64,000 nucleotides of DNA. It comes from an uncultured Acetatifactor sp. (GTDB lineage Bacteria > Bacillota > Clostridia > Lachnospirales > Lachnospiraceae). Below are positions 41,970-49,231 of this stretch, piece by piece. Under the pieces are notes generated by a model that worked only from the letters and a program-made list of their open reading frames with translations, was not told where the DNA came from and made no database searches. Numbering within the stretch: the first letter of the stretch is position 1; the number at the start of each line of letters is the position of its first letter. The stretch covers positions 41,233-105,232 of the forward strand of contig CAJTMX010000012.1 in NCBI GenBank assembly GCA_910577235.1, written 5' to 3'. Made by a program: the position numbers and the translations under genes.

Positions 41970-42818
41970 TCATTCATATCGGTATGCCCACAGGTTTTTG
42001 ATCTGTGGGATCAAATCCTCCACGTCCCAGCTTTTTTCGCTGTTTATCCTGCTGTTGGGGTCACACACCGTCACCCTGCCGTACTCGTCCACCCCCGTCA
42101 GCACGATAAAATGCCCCGTTGTGGTAAAGTCTCCGGGCCGCATGGCACAGATGATGGGTTCTCCCCACTGTAGCCGCTCCAGTATATGCTGCGCGTCAAA
42201 TACCACATTGTCTACGGTAAGTCCCAGATCCTCCGCCCCCATGGACATCAGATCCCAAGCTGTGCCGGCCCCTTTCACATAATACCCCTCCCGCTCCGCG
42301 TATGCGGCCATGGTAAGCGGGTCCCACTGCGTCTCCCCGGTGAGTCCGCACTGTACCATGGACAGACAGGTTGGGCCGCACCCGGTAACGGCCAGAAAAT
42401 CGCTGCCGTAATATTCATATCCCCAGCGCTGATCCCACTGCAGGAACAGCGGAATGGTCCCCTGCTCCACCTCGCCGGACAGATCGATCTCCGGATGCCT
42501 GTCCTTGTTCTGCAAATACCCCAGAACGAACTCCTCCGTCTCCGGATTCATCTCCATCAGCGTGAGCAGACTGTCGGGATATTTCTGCCCCGTCTCCTCT
42601 GCCGGTACAGCGTCCCGCACGACACCCAAACTGTCACCCCATCCGGCCATGACCAATCCCTCTGCCCCTTCGTAACACAGCAGGGCCATACTCCCTATTC
42701 CTATTGTGATCCCCAATGTAACCACGATCATACAGACACAGCAGGCCCTCTCTCTGCGGCGCCTGCGCCTTCTGCTCTCCCTGTCTCCTCCGTATCCCGC
42801 ATACCGATCCGCGCTCAT
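41970..42818 (-). CDS. Membrane-anchored C39-like cysteine peptidase
   Basis: A 282-aa protein with an Arg-rich cytoplasmic start (RESRRRRRRRER), one membrane helix (CCVCMIVVTLGITIGIGSMA) and an outer domain of the Peptidase_C39_2 type. Catalytic residues are visible as Cys in VTGCGPTCLSMV, His in TTGHFIVLTGVDEYG and Asp/Asn in VTVCDPNSRINS. IPLFLQWDQRWGYEYYGSDF is the family opening. Unlike bacteriocin exporters there is no ABC transporter fused or adjacent, so it is a stand-alone surface peptidase of unknown target. ATG follows a GGAGGAGAGCTGG ribosome site. Confidence 0.85.
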   Translation of the reverse strand: MSADRYAGYGGDRESRRRRRRRERACCVCMIVVTLGITIGIGSMALLCYEGAEGLVMAGWGDSLGVVRDAVPAEETGQKYPDSLLTLMEMNPETEEFVLGYLQNKDRHPEIDLSGEVEQGTIPLFLQWDQRWGYEYYGSDFLAVTGCGPTCLSMVQCGLTGETQWDPLTMAAYAEREGYYVKGAGTAWDLMSMGAEDLGLTVDNVVFDAQHILERLQWGEPIICAMRPGDFTTTGHFIVLTGVDEYGRVTVCDPNSRINSEKSWDVEDLIPQIKNLWAYRYE

Positions 42819-42955
42819 CCCAGCTCTCCTCCTTAATCAGCTACAATAACAGGCAACCTGACGCAAAATCCGCTCCCGGAATCCCCTGCCCGATTGCCTG
42901 CTTTAAATATAGCAGAAAGAGGATATGCTATTTTAAAAATATCCTTATAAAATTC

Positions 42956-42984
42956 TTGCAATTTTATTACAAAAGAGGTATGTT
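42956..42984 (+). promoter_or_regulatory. Candidate promoter of the XRE regulator
   Basis: TTGCAA (42956-42961), 17-nt spacer, TATGTT (42979-42984) in an AT-rich stretch. It gives a leader of about 175 nt. The rest of the 345-nt gap (42819-43163) shows no other gene or convincing structure. Confidence 0.45.
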
Positions 42985-43163
42985 AGTCTTAGAGAAAATT
43001 TTAACGCCGGAAAATTTTAGTTTTGGTAAAATTTGTAGATTTTGCGTTTCCATATTTCTCTGCGGTTTTTATCGCTGTTTTTCTTCTTATTTTAAGAATA
43101 CCGTAACAGAACTATGGCAAACACGGCCACCACAAATCACATCGGAAAATCAGGAGTTTACAG

Positions 43164-43517
43164 ATGACTTTAGGTGAGAAACTATATTTTTTGCGCACGG
43201 AGCGGGGTATCTATCAGAAGGAATTAGCCGCCGAACTTCATATGTCGATCAGCGGCATTTCCAGCTATGAAAACGACATTCACTTCCCGGATATTAAAAC
43301 GCTGGAGAAATTGGCCAGATATTTTCATGTTTCAACAGACTATCTGTTAGGACGCGTTGAATATATGGCGCCCATCGATGACATGGATAAAAATATGATC
43401 GGTCAGTATACCGTATCCGACATTGTGGACACGGTTATCGAACTGTCTCCGGAACACCGTCAAGATTTTATCGATTATATACGTTTACTAAAATCTTCCG
43501 AAGATTCCGGACAATAA
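43164..43517 (+). CDS. XRE-family transcriptional regulator
   Basis: A 117-aa DNA-binding protein. The helix-turn-helix covers residues ~5-58 (LGEKLYFLRTERGIYQKELA, then ELHMSISGISSYENDIHFPD, then LARYFHVSTDYLLGR), the typical SinR/Xre type. The C-terminal half is helical, SDIVDTVIELSPEHRQDFID, and likely for dimerisation. ATG after TCAGGAGTTTACAG. It stands alone on the plus strand between two minus-strand genes, so its targets are not suggested by context. Confidence 0.93.
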   Translation: MTLGEKLYFLRTERGIYQKELAAELHMSISGISSYENDIHFPDIKTLEKLARYFHVSTDYLLGRVEYMAPIDDMDKNMIGQYTVSDIVDTVIELSPEHRQDFIDYIRLLKSSEDSGQ

Positions 43518-43679
43518 TAATCATTCTGATCACAACGGCAGGATATCCGTCTGGGCTCACGGTACCGGGTCTGTATTTGGGGCGCTCTGTGTCTGTTGAT
43601 CGCCGGACATGAAAGCAAGTCTCACTCCCTTAGTGTTGGCTCTGTTATTTGACCCCCCGCGCTTTGCCGCAAGCCGAAA

Positions 43680-43719
43680 AAAACGATAAATGTAAAGAGA
43701 TGGGTTATTCACCCATCTC
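43680..43719 (-). terminator. Terminator overlapping the ABC-F stop codon
   Basis: Minus strand GAGATGGGT (43711-43719) pairs with ACCCATCTC (43697-43705) around a GAATA loop, followed by TTTACATTTATCGTTTTTTT. The 5' arm and loop are the last codons (E-M-G-E) and stop of the ABC-F gene. Confidence 0.75.
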
Positions 43720-45717
43720 CGCTAATTCTGTCTCCGCCTCCAACATACGTTCTAACAGGCTTTCCTGATTCTGTTCCTCCGCGTCTATAGCCTCCTGCAG
43801 TTCCACCAGTCGGGAATAATCGCTGGCTAAAGCCGGGTCCGCAAGCTGCATCTGTAACTCCGCCAGCCTGCCCTCGCTCTCGGATAGCTGGCGTTCATAC
43901 TTCTCCAGTTGACTCTTTAAGCGGGAACGTATCTTCCCCGGATTGTAATAAGTCTTTTTGTCAAACACATCCGTCAATGTGGGGGCCGCCTTTCCGGCTT
44001 GTGCCTTTGGCGTCTCTTCCGGCACGCTGCTGCCGCCGGTCTTACCCACGTTCACGTCAGAGCGTGGAGCTGTCCCATGATTTCCCACCAGCCCCGCAGC
44101 CTCTTTCTGTTTTCGTTCCAGATAGTCCTCATAGTTCATCTTGTACTGTCTGACGCCGTCCCCGGAGAACTCCAGTATTCCCGTGGCAATACGGCTGATA
44201 AAATACCGGTCATGGGACACAAACAGCACGGTGCCTGTATATTCTCTCAGCATCTGCTCCAGCGCCTCCTTGCCCACGATATCCATATGATTTGTAGGCT
44301 CATCCAGAATCAGCAGATTGGGCCGGGTCTGCAGCATCTTACACAGGGACAGGCGCACCTTTTCTCCGCCGGAGAGCTGCCCCATAAGTTTCATCACATC
44401 CTCCCCTGAAAACAAAAATCCTCCCAGGGCGCTGCGCACCTCCTCCCGCACATAGCGGGGATATTCCTCCCAGAAGTTGTCCAATACCGTCTGCTGCGGG
44501 TCCGCGTCATCCTGCACGGCTTTCTGCTGGTCAAAATAACCCCACTCCACATTCTGTCCGAACTTATATTCGCCCCCCAACGGCGGCAGTTCTCCGATCA
44601 GGGTTTTCAGCAGAGTGGATTTTCCCTTTCCGTTCTCCCCGATGATGGCAAGCCGCTCCTTCTTTTGCAGTAAAAAGCTCACTTTTTCCAGCTCATGATC
44701 ATATCCGATGGACAGGTCCCTGGCCTGCACCACATTGGTATAGCTCTCTATCCTGGGCTCATATCTGGCATGGAATGCCTTGGTGTCAAACCTCCTGGGT
44801 TTCTCTATCTTGACCATATGCTCGATCACCATGCGCTTGGAGCGGGTAGCGGCAACCTTGCTGGGCGTGTTCTTCCACTTCTCGATCCACTCTGTCAGCC
44901 TTTGGATCTCCTTTTGCTGCTCTTCGTAGTCCTTTTCCTGTTTAATGAGATTCTCCTCTTTCTGTCTCATAAAAACGGAGTAATTGCCCACATAGCGCTT
45001 GATCCTGTGATACTCGATCTCGTAGGTCACATCGATCACCTTATCCAGAAACATCCGGTCATGGGACACGATGATCACCGCCTTGTCATAATTCTTCAGA
45101 TAACCCTCCAGCCATTCGATGGTGGGCAGATCCAGATGGTTGGTGGGCTCGTCCAGCAGCATGATATCCGGCCTTCCCAGCAGCAGCTTGATAAAGGCTA
45201 CTTTGGTCTGCTGTCCTCCCGAAAAGCTGCCTATGGGACGCGCCAGATCCTCCAGCGCGAAACCGAAACGCTGGAACATGATCTCCATGTCCTGTCTCCA
45301 GGAGTATCCCCGCATGGCCTCCATCCTGCGCTGCAGGCTGTCGTACTCCCCCAGGAGCTGTCTGCTGTCGGACTCCTTCATCTGCTCCTCCAGCTCGTTC
45401 ATCCTTTTTTCACAGGCAAAAACAGGTGCGAACACCTTTTTGATCTCCTCCTCCACGGAAATCTCCTTGTCCTCAAAGTTCACCTGGCGCAGAAAACCGA
45501 TCTCCTGTTTGCCCGCCATGGTAATACCGCATTCCTCGTCGCTGTCCAGATTGTTCATCCGGATATCTCCCGCGATGAGCTTTAACAAGGTGGTCTTTCC
45601 ACAGCCGTTGCGGCCCACGATGGCTATTTTTTCCCTGTCGTGTACCTCAAAATTTACATCCTCCAATATGGTGTCCGCCCCGAACTGTACCAGGGCATGT
45701 CTGATCTGATATCTCAT
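43705..45717 (-). CDS. ABC-F family ATPase
   Basis: A 670-aa soluble protein with two ABC ATPase domains and no membrane part. Walker A motifs are VGRNGCGKTTL near residue 37 and IGENGKGKSTL near 365; signatures are FSGGQQTKVAF and LSGGEKVRLSL; Walker B DIMLLDEPTNHLD and NLLILDEPTNHMD. The linker between the domains (about 245-320) carries KRMVIEHMVKIEKPRRFD, and a coiled-coil tail occupies the last ~90 residues. ABC-F proteins act on the ribosome; housekeeping YdiF/Uup-like members are more likely here than drug-protection types. Start at MRYQIRHALVQFG, with AAAGGA about 14 nt upstream. The rsmH-like gene lies 32 nt upstream, so one ribosome-related operon. Confidence 0.92.
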   Translation of the reverse strand: MRYQIRHALVQFGADTILEDVNFEVHDREKIAIVGRNGCGKTTLLKLIAGDIRMNNLDSDEECGITMAGKQEIGFLRQVNFEDKEISVEEEIKKVFAPVFACEKRMNELEEQMKESDSRQLLGEYDSLQRRMEAMRGYSWRQDMEIMFQRFGFALEDLARPIGSFSGGQQTKVAFIKLLLGRPDIMLLDEPTNHLDLPTIEWLEGYLKNYDKAVIIVSHDRMFLDKVIDVTYEIEYHRIKRYVGNYSVFMRQKEENLIKQEKDYEEQQKEIQRLTEWIEKWKNTPSKVAATRSKRMVIEHMVKIEKPRRFDTKAFHARYEPRIESYTNVVQARDLSIGYDHELEKVSFLLQKKERLAIIGENGKGKSTLLKTLIGELPPLGGEYKFGQNVEWGYFDQQKAVQDDADPQQTVLDNFWEEYPRYVREEVRSALGGFLFSGEDVMKLMGQLSGGEKVRLSLCKMLQTRPNLLILDEPTNHMDIVGKEALEQMLREYTGTVLFVSHDRYFISRIATGILEFSGDGVRQYKMNYEDYLERKQKEAAGLVGNHGTAPRSDVNVGKTGGSSVPEETPKAQAGKAAPTLTDVFDKKTYYNPGKIRSRLKSQLEKYERQLSESEGRLAELQMQLADPALASDYSRLVELQEAIDAEEQNQESLLERMLEAETELAEMGE

Positions 45718-45749
45718 AACCGTAACCCAAATCCTTTCTAATATCTGAC

Positions 45750-46793
45750 TTAAAAACCCTTTACCGCCCAGCGCAGCTTGGTGGAACGCGCCCTGCCGTT
45801 CGCCCGGCATTCCTCTGCAGAAGGCCGCACCACCTCCTGGGATATCTCCGCAAAAACACGCTGTCTGTAATATTCCTGAAAGGCTTTTTTGACAAGTCTG
45901 TCCTCCCCCGAATGAAATGTCAATATGGCCACCCTTCCGCCCTCTGACAGAACCTGTGGCAGCTTACTTAAAAATGCTTCCAGTACTTCAAACTCATTGT
46001 TTACATCGATCCGCAGCGCCTGAAACACTCTCTGGCAGGTTTTCTTTGTCAGCTCTCTTTTTTCTCCGTTCTCCGGCAAAAAGGACAACGCCGTAACCAC
46101 AGCCTCCCGCAGCTGGGCCGTGGTGCGGATGGCAGCACCCTTTTTCCGCAGTTTTACAATGGTCCTGGCGATCTCCTCCGCATAGGGTTCATCCGCGTTT
46201 TCCACCAACATCCCCTGTATCTCCTCCCGGCTCATCCGCGACAGCCTCTGCCATGCCGGCATCCCGTTTTCCGGGTCCAGCCGCAGATCCAGCTCGCCGT
46301 CCAGCTTATAGGAGAATCCCCGGCGGGGATCGTCGATCTGCATGGAAGACACGCCCAGATCCGCCATAACAAACTGAAAGGGGCCGTACTCCCGGGCAAT
46401 GGTATCAATATTGGCAAAATTCTCCCTGACAGCCGTAAATATCTCCGGGCCGTATCCAGCCTTCCGCAGCCTTTCCCGGGTCTTCACGATCTCTATGGGG
46501 TCCACATCCAGCCCATACAGATGTCCGCTGCCCTGCAGGCGCTCCAACATCCTTCCGGAATGTCCTCCATACCCCAGCGTGGCGTCCAGCCCGATCTCCC
46601 CCGGCTTGATCCGCAGCGCCTGCAACACTTCCTCCACCATAACGGAGAGGTGCATTCCCGCAGGCGTACTCCCCTTACCGATCACCCGTGCCACGGTCTG
46701 TGCGTATCTCTCCGGGTCATGTTCCTTATATTTTTCTGCAAAAGTTTTCGGGTGTGTGCCCGAATACCGCTTTCTTCGTGTATGCTCTTCCAT
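45750..46793 (-). CDS. RsmH-like 16S rRNA methyltransferase with N-terminal extension
   Basis: A 347-aa SAM methyltransferase of the RsmH/MraW family, which methylates N4 of C1402 in 16S rRNA. Clear are HLSVMVEEVLQAL (family start, here at residue ~48), LDATLGYGGHSGRMLERL for SAM, FVMADLGVSSMQIDDPRRGF and the C-terminal VAILTFHSGEDRLVKKAFQE. Unusual: ~47 extra residues at the N-terminus (KRYSGTHPKTFAEKYKEHDP), and it is not in the mraZ-rsmH-ftsL division cluster but next to an ABC-F gene. It may be a second paralogue; whether it methylates the same base is open. ATG after GGAGTAGAGG. Confidence 0.85.
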   Translation of the reverse strand: MEEHTRRKRYSGTHPKTFAEKYKEHDPERYAQTVARVIGKGSTPAGMHLSVMVEEVLQALRIKPGEIGLDATLGYGGHSGRMLERLQGSGHLYGLDVDPIEIVKTRERLRKAGYGPEIFTAVRENFANIDTIAREYGPFQFVMADLGVSSMQIDDPRRGFSYKLDGELDLRLDPENGMPAWQRLSRMSREEIQGMLVENADEPYAEEIARTIVKLRKKGAAIRTTAQLREAVVTALSFLPENGEKRELTKKTCQRVFQALRIDVNNEFEVLEAFLSKLPQVLSEGGRVAILTFHSGEDRLVKKAFQEYYRQRVFAEISQEVVRPSAEECRANGRARSTKLRWAVKGF

Positions 46794-46846
46794 CCTCTAC
46801 TCCAACTCCATATGCTTAAACCGCCGCTGCCTGCACAGACATCCAC

Positions 46847-46852
46847 ATTATA
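46847..46852 (-). promoter_or_regulatory. -10 box of the rsmH-ABC-F operon
   Basis: Perfect TATAAT on the minus strand, preceded by CCTAG as in the pta promoter, about 54 nt before the start. No good -35 box is visible at 16-18 nt. Confidence 0.45.
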
Positions 46853-46902
46853 CTAGGAATATTTGAATATATCTACATTTTTTGTTAGAATGCCTGTGAA
46901 TT

Positions 46903-47079
46903 TTATAGTGCAAGAACCGCAATGGATTCCTCTCCATCCATGTCCCCGGTCTCACAAAATCCAAACGAGCGGTACAATTTCTTCGCAACCAGATTATCCG
47001 GCTCATAGGACAGCCAACAGTATTTAGCTTCGCCGCACGGTTTTGTCTTGATGAAGTCCATCGCAAGCTTCTGTCTATT
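46903..47079 (-). pseudogene. C-terminal remnant of a GNAT acetyltransferase
   Basis: The frame reads WENRQKLAMDFIKTKPCGEA, then KYCWLSYEPDNLVAKKLYRS and FGFCETGDMDGEESIAVLAL before a TAA at 46903. This is the last helix and strands of a diamine/spermidine-type GNAT (pattern CWLSYEPEN-A--LY-SFGF-ETGE). The N-terminal two thirds, including the acetyl-CoA loop, are missing. Its upstream edge runs directly into the right half of the palindromic repeat, with an in-frame TGA there. Confidence 0.75.
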
Positions 47080-47120
47080 TTCCCAGTTCCGTCACCAGGG
47101 GAAAGAATTTCTCAATTGCC
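47071..47120. repeat. Right-end copy of the 135-bp palindromic element
   Basis: CTGTCTATTTTCCCAGTTCC and the following CACCAGGGGAAAGAATTTCT to CAATTGCC match the last ~50 nt of the full copy at 61875-61924 with a few substitutions. The left arm is absent; in its place is the truncated GNAT gene. Confidence 0.75.
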
Positions 47121-47173
47121 TAAAATTGTATAATTAAGTATAGCACAAAAAGAGTGAGAAATGGTATATGAAT

Positions 47174-47246
47174 TATGCTTATAAATGCCTTATGTCGAGA
47201 ATCGCAAAATGAAATATGCTCATTAATGCCTTATGTCCATAAATCG
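47174..47246. repeat. Imperfect direct repeat upstream of the DUF2087 promoter
   Basis: Two ~31-nt units, 47174-47204 and 47215-47246, sharing TATGCT, then TAA/TTAATGCCTTATGTC and AATCG. They end 26 nt before the -35 box, a position suited to regulator binding. Meaning unknown. The rest of this ~540-nt gap holds the GNAT remnant, the half repeat and the promoter. Confidence 0.45.
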
Positions 47247-47271
47247 ATAAACTAAAATCCCGGAGACATTC

Positions 47272-47300
47272 TTGACAAATTATCCTTCAAAACATATAAT
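47272..47300 (+). promoter_or_regulatory. Consensus sigma-A promoter of the DUF2087 gene
   Basis: Perfect TTGACA (47272-47277), 17-nt spacer, perfect TATAAT (47295-47300), about 24 nt before the predicted transcript start region and 31 nt before the ATG. Such a perfect promoter usually needs a repressor to be off. Confidence 0.88.
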
Positions 47301-47330
47301 GAAGAAAATTTAAAGGGGGCCGGATATATT

Positions 47331-47648
47331 ATGGAAAAGGACATAGAGCAGTACTGCGAAAAACTTAAGAGATATTATGATTCCGAAGGCAGACTAACAC
47401 AATACCCTTCCAAGAGACCTATGCGAATTCTGGCGTTGGCGCGGATCGCTTTAAAGTTTGACACCGCGAGCAAATATACAGAAAAAGAAGTAAATCAGAT
47501 CGTCCGTGACTCTATTGCTTTCAGCGATATCGAACTGATCCGCAGGGAAATGTATCAGTATCACTTTATCGACAGACTTCGGGACGGTTCCCAATACTGG
47601 GCAGAGCCGGATTGGAAAACCAAATACCGGGAGTATCTTTATGACTGA
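47331..47648 (+). CDS. DUF2087 domain protein
   Basis: A 105-aa protein with the DUF2087 pattern: EGRLTQYPSKRPMRILALAR near residue 22, KYTEKEVNQIVRDSIAFSDI near residue 48, then LIRREMYQYHFIDRLRDGSQ and YWAEP. The family is often fused to or found with ArsR/MerR-type regulators and is thought to be a winged-helix nucleic-acid binder, not proven. ATG after AAAGGGGGCCGGATATATT. It has the strongest promoter in the window but no partner gene. Confidence 0.85.
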   Translation: MEKDIEQYCEKLKRYYDSEGRLTQYPSKRPMRILALARIALKFDTASKYTEKEVNQIVRDSIAFSDIELIRREMYQYHFIDRLRDGSQYWAEPDWKTKYREYLYD

Positions 47649-47724
47649 TATACCGTCGGCGCGACACATGCCACAGCCAAAACGATCGCGTTGTCACCAT
47701 TGTTTTCGGGACAGATCACATGAC

Positions 47725-47772
47725 AAAAAATAGCGGATTTCCTCAGTCTCTACCGGGGAATCCGCTATTTTC
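47725..47772 (-). terminator. Rho-independent terminator of tRNA-Leu
   Basis: Minus strand AAAATAGCGGATTCCCC folds onto GGAAATCCGCTATTTTTT around a GGTAGAGACTGA-type loop, 17 nt after the tRNA 3' end. The T-run on this strand and A-run on the other make it usable also for the convergent DUF2087 transcript. Confidence 0.85.
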
Positions 47773-47788
47773 AAAGGTTTTCCTTTAC

Positions 47789-47871
47789 TGCTGGTGGTGG
47801 GACTTGAACCCACACAAGGTTGCCCTCGGCAGATTTTGAGTCTGCTGCGTCTGCCATTCCGCCACACCAGC
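47789..47871 (-). tRNA. tRNA-Leu (anticodon CAA)
   Basis: On the minus strand GCTGGTG pairs with CACCAGC for the acceptor stem, discriminator A. The anticodon stem GCAGA/TCTGC holds loop CTCAAAA, so the anticodon is CAA. A long variable arm (CGAGGGCAACCTTG) makes it class II, as expected for leucine, and GTGGGTTCAAGTCCCAC is the T arm. The CCA end is not encoded. It has its own promoter and terminator and is a solo gene. Confidence 0.95.
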
Positions 47872-47899
47872 AAATTGTGTGATTTCCTACAACAAAATG

Positions 47900-47928
47900 A
47901 TTCTACCACACAAAATATATTTTGGCAA
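47900..47928 (-). promoter_or_regulatory. sigma-A promoter of tRNA-Leu
   Basis: Minus strand TTGCCA (47923-47928), 17-nt spacer, TAGAAT (47900-47905), with the tRNA starting about 28 nt downstream of the -10 box. Confidence 0.75.
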
Positions 47929-47986
47929 GCAAAATTTGTAATGTTAAACCAACTTATGCAAACTCTGCCGCTATTTAAGCTGCAAT

Positions 47987-49231
47987 CTAATATGCCAGGT
48001 CATCAACCGGAAACTGTCCCAAGGGGAGCCGCATATATGTCAAACTGTTACACAGATAAAGAGCTGTAGCCAGCGCGATGAGCATCAGCATAGCCGGTAC
48101 TGCCCATTGCCACAGAGGCTCTTCCTTTTTGCGTATCTCTCCAATGCTCCATGCGGCGGGAATCGTAAATGCCATGTTTGCCAGCATCCAGAATACGCCC
48201 GGGGTCTCCAGTATGCCCACAAACCGTAAAAACGGCCCCCCAATCCTCTGTACATAATCCCAGGGAAAGAATTTTAAAGACATTATGGTCATTACTCCCG
48301 CCGATATCAACAGACCCTTTACAGCTTTTTGCATCTTAACACCATATCCAGCCCAATAGAGCCATATCAGCAACAAAAAGGCCGCAGCAAGCGCTATTCC
48401 CAGTCCGGGCATATCCGGCCGGTACGTCCAATTAGTAAAAAAATGTCCCAATGTATAGCCTCTACCCATAATACTTCCCGATGGCAGATCCCATACCTCC
48501 ATACCGCCTTTAATCGTATATCTTGCCAAGTATATGATCGCCGGCATGGACAGCGCTGCTCCTGCCGCCATAAACACCAGACCCACGGGCTTACGCTCCC
48601 ATAATATCAGATATAATACCGTGCATCCCCCTATGATAACTCCCCATCTGGCGTCCGCATACCAGATCCCGGCATAAGAGGCTGCCGCCGCAAAGCCGTA
48701 CAACACCTTACTGCCCCAATCAGCACGCAACCGGGCAAGTCCGCCCACAAGCAGCGGCATCAATGCCCAGACAATTGATTGTCCCAGATCGGCCCTGTCA
48801 TAGCAAATATAAATACGGTATGGACAGCTCATATAAAACAGCACGCCAAATAATACCGTGACCCTGTTGTCAAAAAAGGCTTTCATCATCCAATAGGCTG
48901 CTCCCAGCGTGGCTATCCCAATCAAACCTGTAAGGATACAATAGGACATCTGCTCTCCCACTCCCAGCATTTGCAGCGCTACCGCGGGCAGAAGCCATAT
49001 ACCACTGTCAAAACTCATGCTCTGACTGTTAAAGGCAGTAACTGACTCAGGAGTGGGGAACCAAAGAACGGTGCCGCCGGCAAGACTTTCCCGAAACTCC
49101 CTTATTCTATGCAGCCACATGACACTGTCTCCCCCATCCATCACATAGCCGCAGAAGACAGGGGCGGACGTGACAGCAAAAATCAGAATATAGAGAATCA
49201 AACACAATGTTTTTTTCTGTTTTCTATCCAC
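47987..49231 (-). CDS. Polytopic membrane protein, PTPS_related-like, short form
   Basis: A 414-aa protein that is almost wholly membrane helices. It looks like the core of its two larger neighbours: a first helix, then an outer loop MDGGDSVMWLHRIREF (Asp35, His41) which corresponds to the D-x-x-x-H-x-x-R loop of the others, LGVLFYMSCPYRIYICYDRA and FPWDYVQRIGGPFLRFVGIL near residue 325. It lacks the N-terminal and C-terminal outer domains. An acidic residue in the first outer loop is the hallmark of GT-C glycosyltransferases, so sugar transfer from a lipid carrier is a possible but unproven role. Start is GTG, overlapping the upstream gene by 8 nt. Confidence 0.75.
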   Translation of the reverse strand: MDRKQKKTLCLILYILIFAVTSAPVFCGYVMDGGDSVMWLHRIREFRESLAGGTVLWFPTPESVTAFNSQSMSFDSGIWLLPAVALQMLGVGEQMSYCILTGLIGIATLGAAYWMMKAFFDNRVTVLFGVLFYMSCPYRIYICYDRADLGQSIVWALMPLLVGGLARLRADWGSKVLYGFAAAASYAGIWYADARWGVIIGGCTVLYLILWERKPVGLVFMAAGAALSMPAIIYLARYTIKGGMEVWDLPSGSIMGRGYTLGHFFTNWTYRPDMPGLGIALAAAFLLLIWLYWAGYGVKMQKAVKGLLISAGVMTIMSLKFFPWDYVQRIGGPFLRFVGILETPGVFWMLANMAFTIPAAWSIGEIRKKEEPLWQWAVPAMLMLIALATALYLCNSLTYMRLPLGQFPVDDLAY

